A DNA stretch of 15,548 nt from positions 1 to 15,548 of the forward strand of contig JBFFTH010000036.1 of assembly GCA_041571855.1 (NCBI GenBank), given 5' to 3'. The notes under the pieces are model-generated. The model saw only the letters and a list, made by a program, of their open reading frames with translations. It made no database searches and was not told where the DNA came from. Each line of letters begins with the position of its first letter. Within the stretch, counting starts at the first letter, position 1. Below, piece by piece: positions 1 through 6,679 of the stretch. This DNA is from JACKOF01 sp041571855. GTDB taxonomy: Bacteria > Pseudomonadota > Gammaproteobacteria > Pseudomonadales > Porticoccaceae. The translations under genes were made by a program, and so were the position numbers.

Positions 1-20
1 AGTCGCAACATTTCGCCCGC

Positions 21-317
21 TCAGGTGGACGATTTCATGCTCTCGTTAACCCGGTCGCGCAACTCTTTACCCGGCTTGAAATAAGGGACATATTTTCCCG
101 ACAGTTCAACTGCATCACCGGTCTTGGGGTTGCGTCCAACCCTCGGCGACCTGAAATGAAGGCAAAAGCTGCCAAAGCCTCTTATTTCAATGCGCGAATT
201 GTTCACCAGCGCATGGGTCATTTTCTCGAGCAGCAGCCGCACAGCAAGCTCGACATCCCGCGGCGGGAGCTGTTCCTGCTTGGCAACAAGTTGCTCGATC
301 AGTTCTGACTTGGTCAT
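21..317 (-). CDS. ihfB: Integration host factor subunit beta
   Basis: A 98-residue protein of the HU/IHF family, the usual length for IhfB. IHF is an alpha/beta heterodimer that binds and sharply bends DNA in the nucleoid, in promoters and at recombination sites. The N-terminal helices (about 1-40) form the dimer body. The beta arm carries the family signature, with GFGSF at 47-51 and RNPKTG at 62-67, including the proline (P64) expected to intercalate into the minor groove. The N-terminus MTKSELIEQL is typical of beta rather than alpha subunits. The ATG at 315-317 is chosen because it gives this family N-terminus. It follows rpsA by 49 nt, the order known in Pseudomonas and Escherichia. No Shine-Dalgarno sequence is visible before the ATG, and a strong hairpin lies just upstream. 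Only 20 nt follow the stop inside the window. Confidence 0.96.
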   Translation of the reverse strand: MTKSELIEQLVAKQEQLPPRDVELAVRLLLEKMTHALVNNSRIEIRGFGSFCLHFRSPRVGRNPKTGDAVELSGKYVPYFKPGKELRDRVNESMKSST

Positions 318-330
318 TTTGTAACGTTAT

Positions 331-353
331 CGGGGCGATTATTACTCGCCCCG
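331..353 (-). promoter_or_regulatory. Perfect 8-bp hairpin in the rpsA-ihfB spacer
   Basis: Positions 331-338 (CGGGGCGA) and 346-353 (TCGCCCCG) are perfect inverted repeats around a 7-nt AT-rich loop. This fills half of the 49-nt rpsA-ihfB gap and ends 13 nt before the ihfB start codon. On the minus strand it is followed by ATAACGTTAC and not by a T-run, so it does not look like a complete intrinsic terminator. It may act as an mRNA stability or processing element for the end of rpsA, a partial attenuator, or a control of ihfB translation. The palindrome TAACGTTA (322-329) lies between the hairpin and the start codon. The structure is seen directly; the role is inferred. Confidence 0.6.
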
Positions 354-366
354 CCTCGTCTCGATT

Positions 367-2046
367 TTAGTCCTTTGATTCCATTTGCGCCTTGATCAGG
401 TCGCCCAGGGTCGCAGGTGCAATATTGTCTGACTCTGACTTGCGGTGCTCCTTGATCGCATTTTTCTCTTCATCAAAGTCTTTCGCCTTGATGGAGAGGT
501 TGATCACACGGCTCTTGCGATCGACATTGACGATCTTGGCTTCAATTTCATCGCCCTCTTTCAGCAGGTTGCGCGCATCTTCCACACGCTCCCTGGAAAT
601 CTCGGACGCTTTCAGCTGCCCCTCTACCTCGTCAGCCAGCAAGATGGTAGCCACCTTGGCATCAACAGACTTGACGGTTCCCTTAACGATGGAACCCTTG
701 TCTTTTTCTGCCAGATAGCTTGAAACAGGATCGTTTGCCAGCTGCTTGATACCCAGGGAAATGCGCTCGCGCTCAGGGTCAATCGCCAGGATTACAGTCT
801 CAACCTCATCGCCCTTCTTGAAGTTGCGGATGGATTCTTCGCCGGACTCGCTCCATGATATATCGGACATGTGAACCAGCCCGTCAATACCACCGTCCAG
901 ACCAATAAAGATCCCGAAATCAGTGATCGACTTGATGTTGCCGGAAATCCTGTCACCTTTGTTGTGCTTGGCGGCAAAGTCATCCCATGGGTTGACCTGG
1001 CACTGCTTGATACCGAGAGAGATGCGACGGCGCTCCTGGTCGATATCCAGGACCATCACCTCAACCTCATCACCGAGTTGCACAATCTTGGAGGGATGAA
1101 CGTTTTTGTTGGTCCAATCCATTTCGGAGACGTGAACCAGGCCTTCCACGCCGCTTTCCAGTTCCGCGAAGCAGCCGTAATCGGTAAGGTTGGTAACGCG
1201 TGCTTTAACCCTTGATCCTTCCGGGTAGCGGGCACTGATGTCAGCCCAGGGGTCTTCACCGGTTTGCTTCATACCCAGAGAAACGCGGTTGCGCTCGCGG
1301 TCGAACTTGAGCACTTTAACGTCAATTTCCTGACCAACTTCAACAATTTCACTAGGATGCTTGATCCGCTTCCAGGACATATCGGTAATATGCAGCAGGC
1401 CATCGATGCCACCCAGGTCGACGAATGCACCGTAGTCGGTGAGATTCTTGACAATACCTTTCAGCTCAAGGCCTTCATCCAGCCTGGCCAGCAGTTCTTC
1501 GCGCTCGGCACTGTTGGTTTGCTCCATAACCGCGCGGCGGGAAACAACCAGGTTGTTGCGCTTCTGATCCAGCTTGATCACTTTGAATTCGAGGGGCTGG
1601 TTTTCCAGGTGTGAGGTGTCGCGAATCGGGCGCACATCAACCAGAGAGCCAGGCAGGAAGGCGCGCAGGCCATTCAGGTCAACGGTGAAGCCACCCTTCA
1701 CCTTGCCGCTGATCACACCCTTGACCACGCGGTCTTCGTTGTGTGCCGCTTCCAGCTCAATCCAGGATTCGGCGCGACGCGCCTTTTCACGAGACAGGCG
1801 CGTAGCACCAAAACCGTCTTCCACGGTTTCCAGCGCTACCTGAACCTCATCACCAGGCTGCAGGCTGATCTGGCCATTCTCGTCGAGAAACTGGCTGACA
1901 GGAATTACACCCTCGGACTTCAGCCCGGCGTGAACTGTCACCCAGTCCTTATCAATATCAACAACTACACCGGTAACAATAGCTCCCGGAGTCATTTCTA
2001 CGGTTTGTAAACTTTCTTCAAAAAGGTCTGCGAAATTTTCGCTCAT
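367..2046 (-). CDS. rpsA: 30S ribosomal protein S1
   Basis: Protein of 559 residues, close to the 557 of E. coli S1. S1 sits on the 30S subunit and helps unfold and bind mRNA leaders during initiation. Six S1 (OB-fold) repeats can be followed at roughly 20-85, 105-170, 190-258, 275-345, 362-432 and 449-518. The later ones repeat motifs such as LTDYGAFVDL, DGLLHITDMSW and RISLGIKQ. The first two repeats are more divergent, as expected for the ribosome-docking part. The start is the ATG at 2044-2046, giving MSENFADLFEESL like other gammaproteobacterial S1 proteins, with AGG about 8 nt upstream. The longer open frame beginning at 2091 adds 15 non-family residues and is not used. It is preceded by an unusually long gap from cmk with a hairpin-rich leader, and followed by ihfB. 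Confidence 0.97.
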   Translation of the reverse strand: MSENFADLFEESLQTVEMTPGAIVTGVVVDIDKDWVTVHAGLKSEGVIPVSQFLDENGQISLQPGDEVQVALETVEDGFGATRLSREKARRAESWIELEAAHNEDRVVKGVISGKVKGGFTVDLNGLRAFLPGSLVDVRPIRDTSHLENQPLEFKVIKLDQKRNNLVVSRRAVMEQTNSAEREELLARLDEGLELKGIVKNLTDYGAFVDLGGIDGLLHITDMSWKRIKHPSEIVEVGQEIDVKVLKFDRERNRVSLGMKQTGEDPWADISARYPEGSRVKARVTNLTDYGCFAELESGVEGLVHVSEMDWTNKNVHPSKIVQLGDEVEVMVLDIDQERRRISLGIKQCQVNPWDDFAAKHNKGDRISGNIKSITDFGIFIGLDGGIDGLVHMSDISWSESGEESIRNFKKGDEVETVILAIDPERERISLGIKQLANDPVSSYLAEKDKGSIVKGTVKSVDAKVATILLADEVEGQLKASEISRERVEDARNLLKEGDEIEAKIVNVDRKSRVINLSIKAKDFDEEKNAIKEHRKSESDNIAPATLGDLIKAQMESKD

Positions 2047-2185
2047 TGGATATACCTGTAAGATACGAGTGTTCCCGTTGCAGAAAAACACCCAGCCATG
2101 CCGCCAGAGACATGGGTTATTCTCAAAAGGGATTTAACAACGCAATTCTGGCTGACGCCGTTAAGCCCGCTTAATCTACTTTTCC
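2047..2185 (-). promoter_or_regulatory. Structured rpsA 5' leader, probable S1 autoregulatory region
   Basis: On the minus strand the 140 nt before rpsA hold two clear hairpins. One has 5-bp arms CCATG/CATGG (2111-2115 and 2096-2100) around a 10-nt loop. The other has arms GTGTT/AACAC (2087-2091 and 2069-2073), extendable by T-G pairs. Further upstream is the inverted repeat at 2161-2174. Successive leader hairpins with a weak Shine-Dalgarno are the known architecture of the S1-repressed rpsA leader in gammaproteobacteria, so autogenous control is a reasonable inference. Two weak promoter candidates are visible: CATAAT at 2188-2193 as a -10 without a clear -35, or TTGCGT (2138-2143) with AATAAC (2114-2119) at 18-nt spacing. 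The second would start transcription inside the leader. Neither is convincing. Confidence 0.42.
2161..2174. repeat. 14-bp inverted repeat upstream of rpsA
   Basis: TTAAGC-CC-GCTTAA, a perfect inverted repeat with 6-bp arms and a 2-nt centre, 115 nt before the rpsA start. A 2-nt loop is too tight for an ideal RNA hairpin, so a dimeric protein operator is as likely as an RNA stem. No regulator can be named from the sequence. Confidence 0.5.
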
Positions 2186-2319
2186 TGGATTATGGACTTG
2201 GGGAAGAAACCACACTTCACCCAGCATCTTTCACACAAGCGTAGAAGGGCGGCAAGGCTATCACTTTCTTCTTTACCAATCAACCGGTTATAGCCGCTTC
2301 GGGGAAGTTCAAAAGCCAT
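2176..2319 (-). CDS. Possible small protein of 47 residues, or gene relic, between cmk and rpsA
   Basis: An ATG at 2317-2319 opens a 47-codon frame ending in TAG at 2176-2178. It begins MAFELPRSGYNRLIGKEE, is mixed in charge, and has three cysteines near the end within ERCWVKCGFF; there is no signal peptide or membrane segment. The same frame is open further upstream to 2454 (45 more sense codons, including GQKIIPGVPPHQG) but has no ATG, GTG or TTG there. It could therefore be the 3' end of a decayed gene rather than a start at 2319. CAGGG lies only 1 nt before the ATG, too close for a normal ribosome binding site. I recognise no family. It overlaps the region where an rpsA promoter would be expected. 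Chance openness is quite possible. Confidence 0.2.
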   Translation of the reverse strand: MAFELPRSGYNRLIGKEESDSLAALLRLCERCWVKCGFFPKSIIQEK

Positions 2320-2587
2320 ACCCTGATGCGGTGGAACGCCCGGGATAATCTTCTGGCCGGCTGTAGAATTTGACGTTGTCCCGCTTGCACTGTCGAAACC
2401 AATGAATCGTCGAACTGGGCAACAGTCATTATTTGGGAAAAGCAGGTTTACCGCCTACCAAACCACAAACTCTCCGGCAAGGAGTACTCGAAAATCAGCT
2501 TGATTTGGTTAGGACCCTGCCCGGCAACGCCCTTTTCAACGGTGACGGGAAGTCAGTCGTATGCTGTTGGCTGCAAATGCAGGAAAA
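2320..2587. other. Upper part of the cmk-rpsA gap without a recognisable gene
   Basis: The whole gap between the cmk stop and the rpsA start is 541 bp. This upper part contains the upstream extension of the 92-codon open frame (2179-2454), a perfect inverted repeat AAATCA-GCT-TGATTT at 2492-2506, and a small stem GGTTT/AAACC at 2445-2449 and 2460-2464 with a 10-nt loop. No strong intrinsic terminator for cmk is visible. A plus-strand open frame starting with TTG at 2433 runs antisense into cmk and is taken as a shadow. No tRNA or known small RNA was recognised. Confidence 0.5.
2492..2506. repeat. 15-bp AT-rich inverted repeat downstream of cmk
   Basis: AAATCA and TGATTT form perfect 6-bp arms around GCT, about 80 nt after the cmk stop. 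Read on the minus strand the second arm runs into TTTT. It could therefore be a weak terminator-like stem for the upstream operon, or a dimeric operator. The short, AT-rich arms make a strong terminator unlikely. Confidence 0.4.
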
Positions 2588-3307
2588 TCACTCCTCACCG
2601 GTGCCGGCCAAAAGGCCTCTGTTAGCTATCTGCGTAACTTCATCCAGCACCTGTGCAATGGAAAGTTGGGAGCAATCCAGGACTATTGCATCTTCAGCGG
2701 GGACCAGCGGTGATGTTTTTCGACTGGAATCACGGCGATCCCTCTCTCTGACCTGATCCAGAAGCGCATCAAGGTCGACTTTTTCGCCGCCATCGAGCAA
2801 CTGGTTATAGCGTCTTTTGGCACGCTCTTCCGCACTGGCAGTGAGGAAGATCTTGGTGCCGGCATCCGGGAACACCACGGTCCCCATGTCCCTGCCATCT
2901 GCAACCAGGCCCGGCGCTTTGGCAAAGGCTCGCTGCCGCTCCAGCAGTGCTTCGCGCACTTCCGGGTAGGCAGCAATGACCGAGGCATCCGCACCAACTT
3001 GTTCATTGCGGATCAGGCTGGAGACATTTTCACCCTCGAGTTCAACCCCGGCCGGACTGCCATCGGCATTCATTTTGAACGCGACATCCATCTTGCGCGC
3101 CAGCTCCGCCAGCGCCTTGCTGTCAGTCAGGACCACGCCGTGGCGGGATGAGGCTATGGAAAGCAGACGGTAGAGGGCACCGCTATCCAGGTAGTTGTAG
3201 CCCAGTCGCGCCGCCAGCAACTGGCTGATTGTGCCTTTGCCCGAACCACTGGGGCCATCAATAGCGATGACATGCACCGGCGGGCTGTTTTCCGCATTCA
3301 AATCCAT
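2588..3307 (-). CDS. cmk: Cytidylate kinase
   Basis: A 239-residue P-loop NMP kinase that phosphorylates CMP and dCMP with ATP, recycling nucleotides from RNA and lipid turnover. The Walker A loop GPSGSGKGT is at residues 18-26, followed by the LDSGALYR acceptor-site motif and the VADGRDMGTVVFPDA segment typical of bacterial Cmk. The late RRYNQL and RDRRDSSR stretches fit the LID arginines. The N-terminus has about 10 extra residues before the conserved start of the fold. The ATG (3305-3307) overlaps the stop of tyrA-aroA by one base (TGATG), which suggests translational coupling. In related bacteria cmk is followed closely by rpsA; here a 541-bp gap follows. Confidence 0.96.
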   Translation of the reverse strand: MDLNAENSPPVHVIAIDGPSGSGKGTISQLLAARLGYNYLDSGALYRLLSIASSRHGVVLTDSKALAELARKMDVAFKMNADGSPAGVELEGENVSSLIRNEQVGADASVIAAYPEVREALLERQRAFAKAPGLVADGRDMGTVVFPDAGTKIFLTASAEERAKRRYNQLLDGGEKVDLDALLDQVRERDRRDSSRKTSPLVPAEDAIVLDCSQLSIAQVLDEVTQIANRGLLAGTGEE

Positions 3308-5529
3308 CAGCTCTTTTCCTCGGATAATTGCATGCCCAGCCTGTTGGCCAACGCCACAAAGCCGGGGAAGGATGTCGCCACATTATTGCAGTGATTGATC
3401 TTTATTTCCCCACTGGCCCTCAACGAAGCGATGGCAAACGACATGGCGATGCGGTGATCGTCGCAGCTCTCGACCTCGCCGGAGCCGATTTCTCCACCCT
3501 GTATGACAATCCCGTCTTTGGTCGGCACCGCGCTGATGCCAAGCACCTGCAGTCCGTCCGCCATGGCCTTGATGCGATCGCTCTCCTTGACCCGCAACTC
3601 CTCGGCACCGGTGAGGATGGTCTCACCCTCGGCACAAGCTGCAGCAACAAAAATCGCCGGAAATTCATCAATGGCCAGCGGCACCTGGTCCTCGGGAATC
3701 GTTATTCCCCTCAGGGGAGCATAGCGAACGCGAATATCTGCAACCGGTTCTCCACCCACCTCCTTGAGATTGTTGAGCTGAATATCTGCGCCCATCATCT
3801 GCAGAATATTGATGACACCGACGCGGGTAGGGTTGATACCCACGTGGGTCAAAGTGATATCGGAACCCGGTGCAATAGAAGCCGCCACCATAAAGAAGGC
3901 CGCAGAGGAAATGTCGGCAGGGACATCGATTCCGGTTGCGGTCAGTTTACCGGCACCCTCGACCGACGCCGCCGCTCCATCCCGTTTCACCGGGTAACCG
4001 AAGCCCGTCAACATCCGCTCCGTGTGATCCCGGGTTGGTGCCGGCTCGATCGTCCTTGTCTCGCCCTCTGCATAGAGACCGGCCAGGAGTACACAGGACT
4101 TCACCTGGGCGCTGGCCATGGGCAGCGAATATTCGATGCCCTGCAATTGCTGACCACCCTTGATGCGCAGCGGTGGTGTGCCACCTTCTCCGGTTTCGAC
4201 AACGGCACCCATCAGTCTCAGGGGTGCCGCCACACGCTCCATCGGTCGTTTAGACAGGGATTCGTCTCCGGTGAGTTCAACATCAAACGCCTGTCCGGCC
4301 AAGAGGCCGCAGAGGAGCCGCATGGAGGTGCCGGAGTTGCCGAGGTAAAGTGCACTGGCGGGTTTCTTCAGGCCATTGAGACCCACGCCGTGGATTACCA
4401 CGCGACCGTCACTGGGACCTTCAATCACTACACCCATATCCCGGAATGCCTGCAGTGTGGCCAGACTGTCCTCGCCCTCGAGAAACCCGGTTACCTCGGT
4501 TATGCCCTCGGCCAGAGAGCCCAGCATAATCGCGCGGTGGGAAATCGATTTGTCACCCGGAACTCGGACCTCTCCCCTGATACTGCCGCCCGGCTTCGCC
4601 CTGTAATTAATCACCGCTTCATCCTCTGACACCAGGTAGGCCTTGTTCTCCAGCATGACCGCAAAATGCTTGCGTGCCTCGCGGGCACGGGTAAAGACAC
4701 CCAAAAGATACTCACTGTCGGCCTCCTTAATTGCCCGCTGCAACCGCTCAACATTCACCGTCATTTTTTCCAGCACTGACAGCAGCGCGGTACGGTTGGC
4801 TATTACGATATCGTGCCACATTACCGGATCACTGGCGGCGATACGGGTAAAATCCCGGAAACCCCCGGCAGCATAGCGGAAGATTTCCCGGTTTTCTTCC
4901 ATACCTGAGAGGGTATCAACCAGCGAATAGGCCAGCATGTGGGGAAGGTGGCTGGTCGCCGCCAGCACTTCGTCGTGCTCAGTTACCGGCATTTGGCTGA
5001 TCACTGCACCCATGCCCTGCCACAATGCCTTCACCCTATCGATGTGCTCCGCCCCTGTCTCGGCCAGTGGCGTGAGGATGACCCGATGATCTTCAAACAA
5101 ATGGGGGTCGACGGCATCGACACCACTTTTTTCGGAGCCGGCAATGGGGTGCCCGGGTACAAACTGTGGCGGCACCTCACCGTAAGCATCGACTACGGCG
5201 TCCACCACGGTTCCCTTGACGCTGGCGACATCTGTGATTGTTACCGCCGGATCAAGCAACGGCTGCAACTGGCGCACAATAGCCGGCACCGTCAGCGTCG
5301 GCACGCCAATAACAACCACGTCCCCTTCCCCCAGCTGCGGGGCAATATCCTCGAGCGATTCATAGACCGCGTCAACCACGCCAGCCGCCAGCGCCTTCTC
5401 CAGTGTCTGGGAGCGCCTGGAAACGCCCACCGCCTGCTTGCAGAGTCCGCGCTCTCTGGCAGCCTTGGCCATGCTTCCCGCAATCAGGCCTATACCAACA
5501 ACCAGCAAGCGGTTGACTACTGCGGTCAT
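3307..5529 (-). CDS. tyrA-aroA: Fused prephenate dehydrogenase / 3-phosphoshikimate 1-carboxyvinyltransferase
   Basis: A 740-residue fusion. Residues 1 to about 300 are a TyrA-type dehydrogenase that oxidatively decarboxylates prephenate to 4-hydroxyphenylpyruvate. It has the dinucleotide loop VGIGLIAGS (11-19) and the substrate-site motif HPIAGSEKSG (127-136), with conserved SHLPHMLAYSL (193-203). From about 305 an EPSP synthase follows, joining shikimate 3-phosphate and phosphoenolpyruvate: PGDKSISHR (324-332), YLGNSGTSMRL (395-405), GDESLSKRPM, then the C-terminal DHRIAMSFAIA motif. This fusion is known from Pseudomonas, where the second half was historically called aroF. The beta2 end reads GVSRRS instead of carrying an Asp, and the loop has Ala where the third Gly is usual, suggesting NADP+ use. 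The start overlaps the hisC stop as ATGA, and the stop overlaps the cmk start. Confidence 0.96.
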   Translation of the reverse strand: MTAVVNRLLVVGIGLIAGSMAKAARERGLCKQAVGVSRRSQTLEKALAAGVVDAVYESLEDIAPQLGEGDVVVIGVPTLTVPAIVRQLQPLLDPAVTITDVASVKGTVVDAVVDAYGEVPPQFVPGHPIAGSEKSGVDAVDPHLFEDHRVILTPLAETGAEHIDRVKALWQGMGAVISQMPVTEHDEVLAATSHLPHMLAYSLVDTLSGMEENREIFRYAAGGFRDFTRIAASDPVMWHDIVIANRTALLSVLEKMTVNVERLQRAIKEADSEYLLGVFTRAREARKHFAVMLENKAYLVSEDEAVINYRAKPGGSIRGEVRVPGDKSISHRAIMLGSLAEGITEVTGFLEGEDSLATLQAFRDMGVVIEGPSDGRVVIHGVGLNGLKKPASALYLGNSGTSMRLLCGLLAGQAFDVELTGDESLSKRPMERVAAPLRLMGAVVETGEGGTPPLRIKGGQQLQGIEYSLPMASAQVKSCVLLAGLYAEGETRTIEPAPTRDHTERMLTGFGYPVKRDGAAASVEGAGKLTATGIDVPADISSAAFFMVAASIAPGSDITLTHVGINPTRVGVINILQMMGADIQLNNLKEVGGEPVADIRVRYAPLRGITIPEDQVPLAIDEFPAIFVAAACAEGETILTGAEELRVKESDRIKAMADGLQVLGISAVPTKDGIVIQGGEIGSGEVESCDDHRIAMSFAIASLRASGEIKINHCNNVATSFPGFVALANRLGMQLSEEKS

Positions 5530-6641
5530 TTGACTTTCCCGAGAGTGGGCAGGATTGCCTGCATCGCTTCCAGACAGCGGCTATTTTCACATTTCAGGCC
5601 AATGGAAATACGCAAGTGGTTGGGCATTTCATAAATACCTATTGGCCGAACAATTACCCCCTGCAACAGCAATTCCCGGTAAAAGGCCTCGGCTTCGGGT
5701 ACTTCAACCGCAACAAAATTACCCAGGGAAGGAATCCAGGACAACCCCATTGCGGCGAAACCCGCGGTCAGTTGCCGATAGCCACTGTTGTTGGTTTCAA
5801 TGCTCTGCTGTAAAAAATAGGGATCCTCGAGCACTGCCTCAGCTGCCGCCAGTGCAGCGCTGTTGACATTAAAAGGCTGGCGCAGACGGTTCATCAGCGC
5901 GGCAATTTCCGGGTGCGAAACCGAGTAGCCGACACGTAGCGATGCCAGGCCATAAGCCTTGGAGAAAGTACGCGTCACAATCAGGTTGGGATATCTGTCA
6001 AGCAGGGAAAGTGCTGTGCCGTAGCCCGACTGATCCACGTATTCATAATAGGCTTCATCAACCACAACCAGAACAGAGACAGGTACCGCTTCAAGCAGGG
6101 CCTCTATATCTGCGAGTGGCGTCCAGGTGCCGGTTGGATTGTTCGGGTTGGCGATAAACAGCAAGCGGGTATTTTCATCCACTGCCCGGGCCATTGCCGG
6201 GAGATCATGCCCCCAGTCCTTCGCCGGCACCGTTTTAACATCTGCCCCGAGACCGGTCACCATCAGGTTATACATGACAAAAGCATGCTGGGAGACCACC
6301 GCGTTGTTTTGCGGCGTCATGAAAACCCTGGCCACCAACTCAAGCACGTCATTGGAGCCATTCCCCAACACCAGCTGCGCCTCATCGACCGAGAGTTTTT
6401 CCGACAGCGCACGCTTGAGATAAAAGCCACTGCCGTCGGGATATCGGTTCCCCTCCAGCAGCGCATTGTCTACTGCCCGTTTTGCCATATCACTCATGCC
6501 CAGCGGGTTTTCATTGCTGGCGAGCTTGATGGCACCGGAGATGCCGAGTTCCCGCTCCAGTTCTTCCACTGGCTTTCCGGGCTGGTAGGGGTGCAAACGC
6601 TGTATACCGGGCAACGCCAGAGATTTTATTTCAGAAGACAT
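5526..6641 (-). CDS. hisC: Histidinol-phosphate / aromatic aminotransferase
   Basis: A fold-type I PLP aminotransferase of 371 residues. It contains the arm motif KLASNENPLG, the PNNPTG loop, the VDEAYYEY motif that binds the pyridine ring, and the Schiff-base lysine K228 in TFSKAYGLASLR. An RISIG segment near the C-terminus carries the substrate-carboxylate arginine. The family converts imidazole-acetol phosphate to histidinol phosphate. Copies located between pheA and tyrA in this cluster (HisHb in Jensen's naming) are thought to serve phenylalanine and tyrosine transamination too, and the context here supports that. The start is ambiguous: the ATG at 6639-6641 gives MSSEIKSLALPG, like Pseudomonas homologues, while a GTG at 6645-6647 has AAGGA 5 nt upstream. 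The stop overlaps tyrA-aroA by ATGA. Confidence 0.93.
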   Translation of the reverse strand: MSSEIKSLALPGIQRLHPYQPGKPVEELERELGISGAIKLASNENPLGMSDMAKRAVDNALLEGNRYPDGSGFYLKRALSEKLSVDEAQLVLGNGSNDVLELVARVFMTPQNNAVVSQHAFVMYNLMVTGLGADVKTVPAKDWGHDLPAMARAVDENTRLLFIANPNNPTGTWTPLADIEALLEAVPVSVLVVVDEAYYEYVDQSGYGTALSLLDRYPNLIVTRTFSKAYGLASLRVGYSVSHPEIAALMNRLRQPFNVNSAALAAAEAVLEDPYFLQQSIETNNSGYRQLTAGFAAMGLSWIPSLGNFVAVEVPEAEAFYRELLLQGVIVRPIGIYEMPNHLRISIGLKCENSRCLEAMQAILPTLGKVK

Positions 6642-6679
6642 AGTCACAAAAATCCTTATTCAGCAATGCTCGGCAGGTG

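Noticed and set aside
331..353. Intrinsic terminator of rpsA
   Set aside because: The stem is strong, but no T-run follows on the minus strand, so it was listed as a hairpin of uncertain role.
2047..2091. 15-residue N-terminal extension of S1
   Set aside because: S1 homologues begin at the internal Met (2046). The extension lies in the hairpin leader and includes no conserved sequence.
2433..2756. 107-codon plus-strand open frame with a TTG start over the cmk 3' end and the gap
   Set aside because: Most of it is antisense to cmk, it has no ribosome binding site, and the competing minus-strand frame in the gap is equally open.
3328..4629. 433-codon plus-strand open frame antisense to tyrA-aroA
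   Set aside because: The minus strand encodes a full TyrA-AroA with all motifs. The plus-strand translation is rich in His, Arg, Cys and Gln with no domain, as expected from the codon bias of a GC-rich gene read backwards.
4939..5634. 231-codon plus-strand open frame over the tyrA/hisC junction
   Set aside because: It crosses two well-supported minus-strand genes and has no recognisable family sequence.
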